From assembly GCA_028714055.1 (NCBI GenBank), contig JAQTNB010000083.1:1-5899 (forward strand): DNA of 5,899 nt, given 5' to 3'. This document shows positions 5,787 through 5,899 of the stretch, piece by piece. A program made the translations under genes and the position numbers. Under the pieces are notes generated by a model that did no database searches, was not told where the DNA came from, and was given only the letters and a program-made list of their open reading frames with translations. Source of the stretch: Candidatus Omnitrophota bacterium. GTDB lineage: Bacteria > Omnitrophota > Gorgyraeia > Gygaellales > Profunditerraquicolaceae. The stretch's first letter is position 1; the number at the start of each line of letters is the position of its first letter.

Positions 5787-5899
5787 ATGCTTGATGAAAT
5801 AAAGATCTCCCGGGCTATCATAGAATCCTACAAAGAAAAGCTCCTGGCTGCGCTTGACGTGGATGTGGCGATCGTGGGCGCGGGGCCCGCGGGCCTGGT
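5787..5899 (+). CDS. thi4: Thi4-family thiazole synthase, 5' part (3' end outside window)
   Basis: Only the first 37 codons are visible. The protein starts MLDEIKISRAIIESY and reaches VDVAIVGAGPAGL, the beta strand and GxGxxG loop that bind the adenine dinucleotide. This opening is that of Thi4-family adenosine thiazole synthases from anaerobes and archaea, which make the thiazole half of thiamin from NAD and glycine. Family members without the donor cysteine use free sulfide and Fe2+; the residue that decides this is beyond the window, so the subtype is not visible. The upstream TPP riboswitch independently supports a thiamin role. Continues past the window end; a general FAD/NAD-binding protein is the only real alternative. 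Confidence 0.85.
   Translation, partial: MLDEIKISRAIIESYKEKLLAALDVDVAIVGAGPAGL

Noticed and set aside
1..5899. Mobile elements, CRISPR arrays, tRNA or rRNA genes
   Set aside because: I saw no transposase frames, spaced direct repeats, cloverleaf-like sequences or rRNA-like conserved blocks. All genes read in one direction with ordinary operon spacing.

Overview
The window carries seven protein genes, all on the + strand, plus one riboswitch. The first and last genes run off the edges. The organism looks like an anaerobic, Gram-negative-type bacterium. The basis is a CsgG-like (outer-membrane secretion) protein, FeoAB ferrous iron uptake, an AmrS-type radical SAM enzyme and a Thi4-type thiazole synthase typical of anaerobes, with bacterial Shine-Dalgarno sites and sigma70-like promoters. 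A candidate phylum such as Omnitrophota would fit, but that is a guess from gene flavour, not a proven assignment.

Layout. Positions 1-564 hold the 3' part of a CsgG/HfaB-family gene. A very small basic protein (596-676) follows behind a strong ribosome binding site, and a strong intrinsic terminator (702-740) closes this unit. A new promoter (about 750-781) then starts a tightly packed run: ZIP-family metal transporter (805-1548), FeoA (1573-1809), a short and divergent FeoB (1802-3529, overlapping feoA by 8 bases), a PP-loop tRNA thiouridylase-like protein (3532-4536) and an AmrS-like radical SAM protein (4533-5558, ATGA overlap). No terminator is visible inside this run, so it probably forms one operon.

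A good sigma70-like promoter (5555-5583) overlaps the AmrS stop codon and leads directly into a TPP riboswitch (about 5594-5714). A terminator hairpin (5728-5753) follows. The gene under its control (5787 to the window end) begins like thi4, thiazole synthase. The aptamer's 3' strand and the 3' arm of the terminator are near copies and can pair with the same 8 bases, which gives a readable on/off mechanism.

Taken together, the central operon imports divalent metal, mainly ferrous iron, and sits next to genes for sulfur or Fe-S chemistry (a thiouridylase with three candidate cluster cysteines, a radical SAM enzyme, and a thiazole synthase family that uses iron and sulfide). That functional link is an inference from position. 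I see no clearly new system. The points most worth checking are the FeoB variant with an altered core cysteine motif, the 26-residue protein, and the cysteine-rich thiouridylase.
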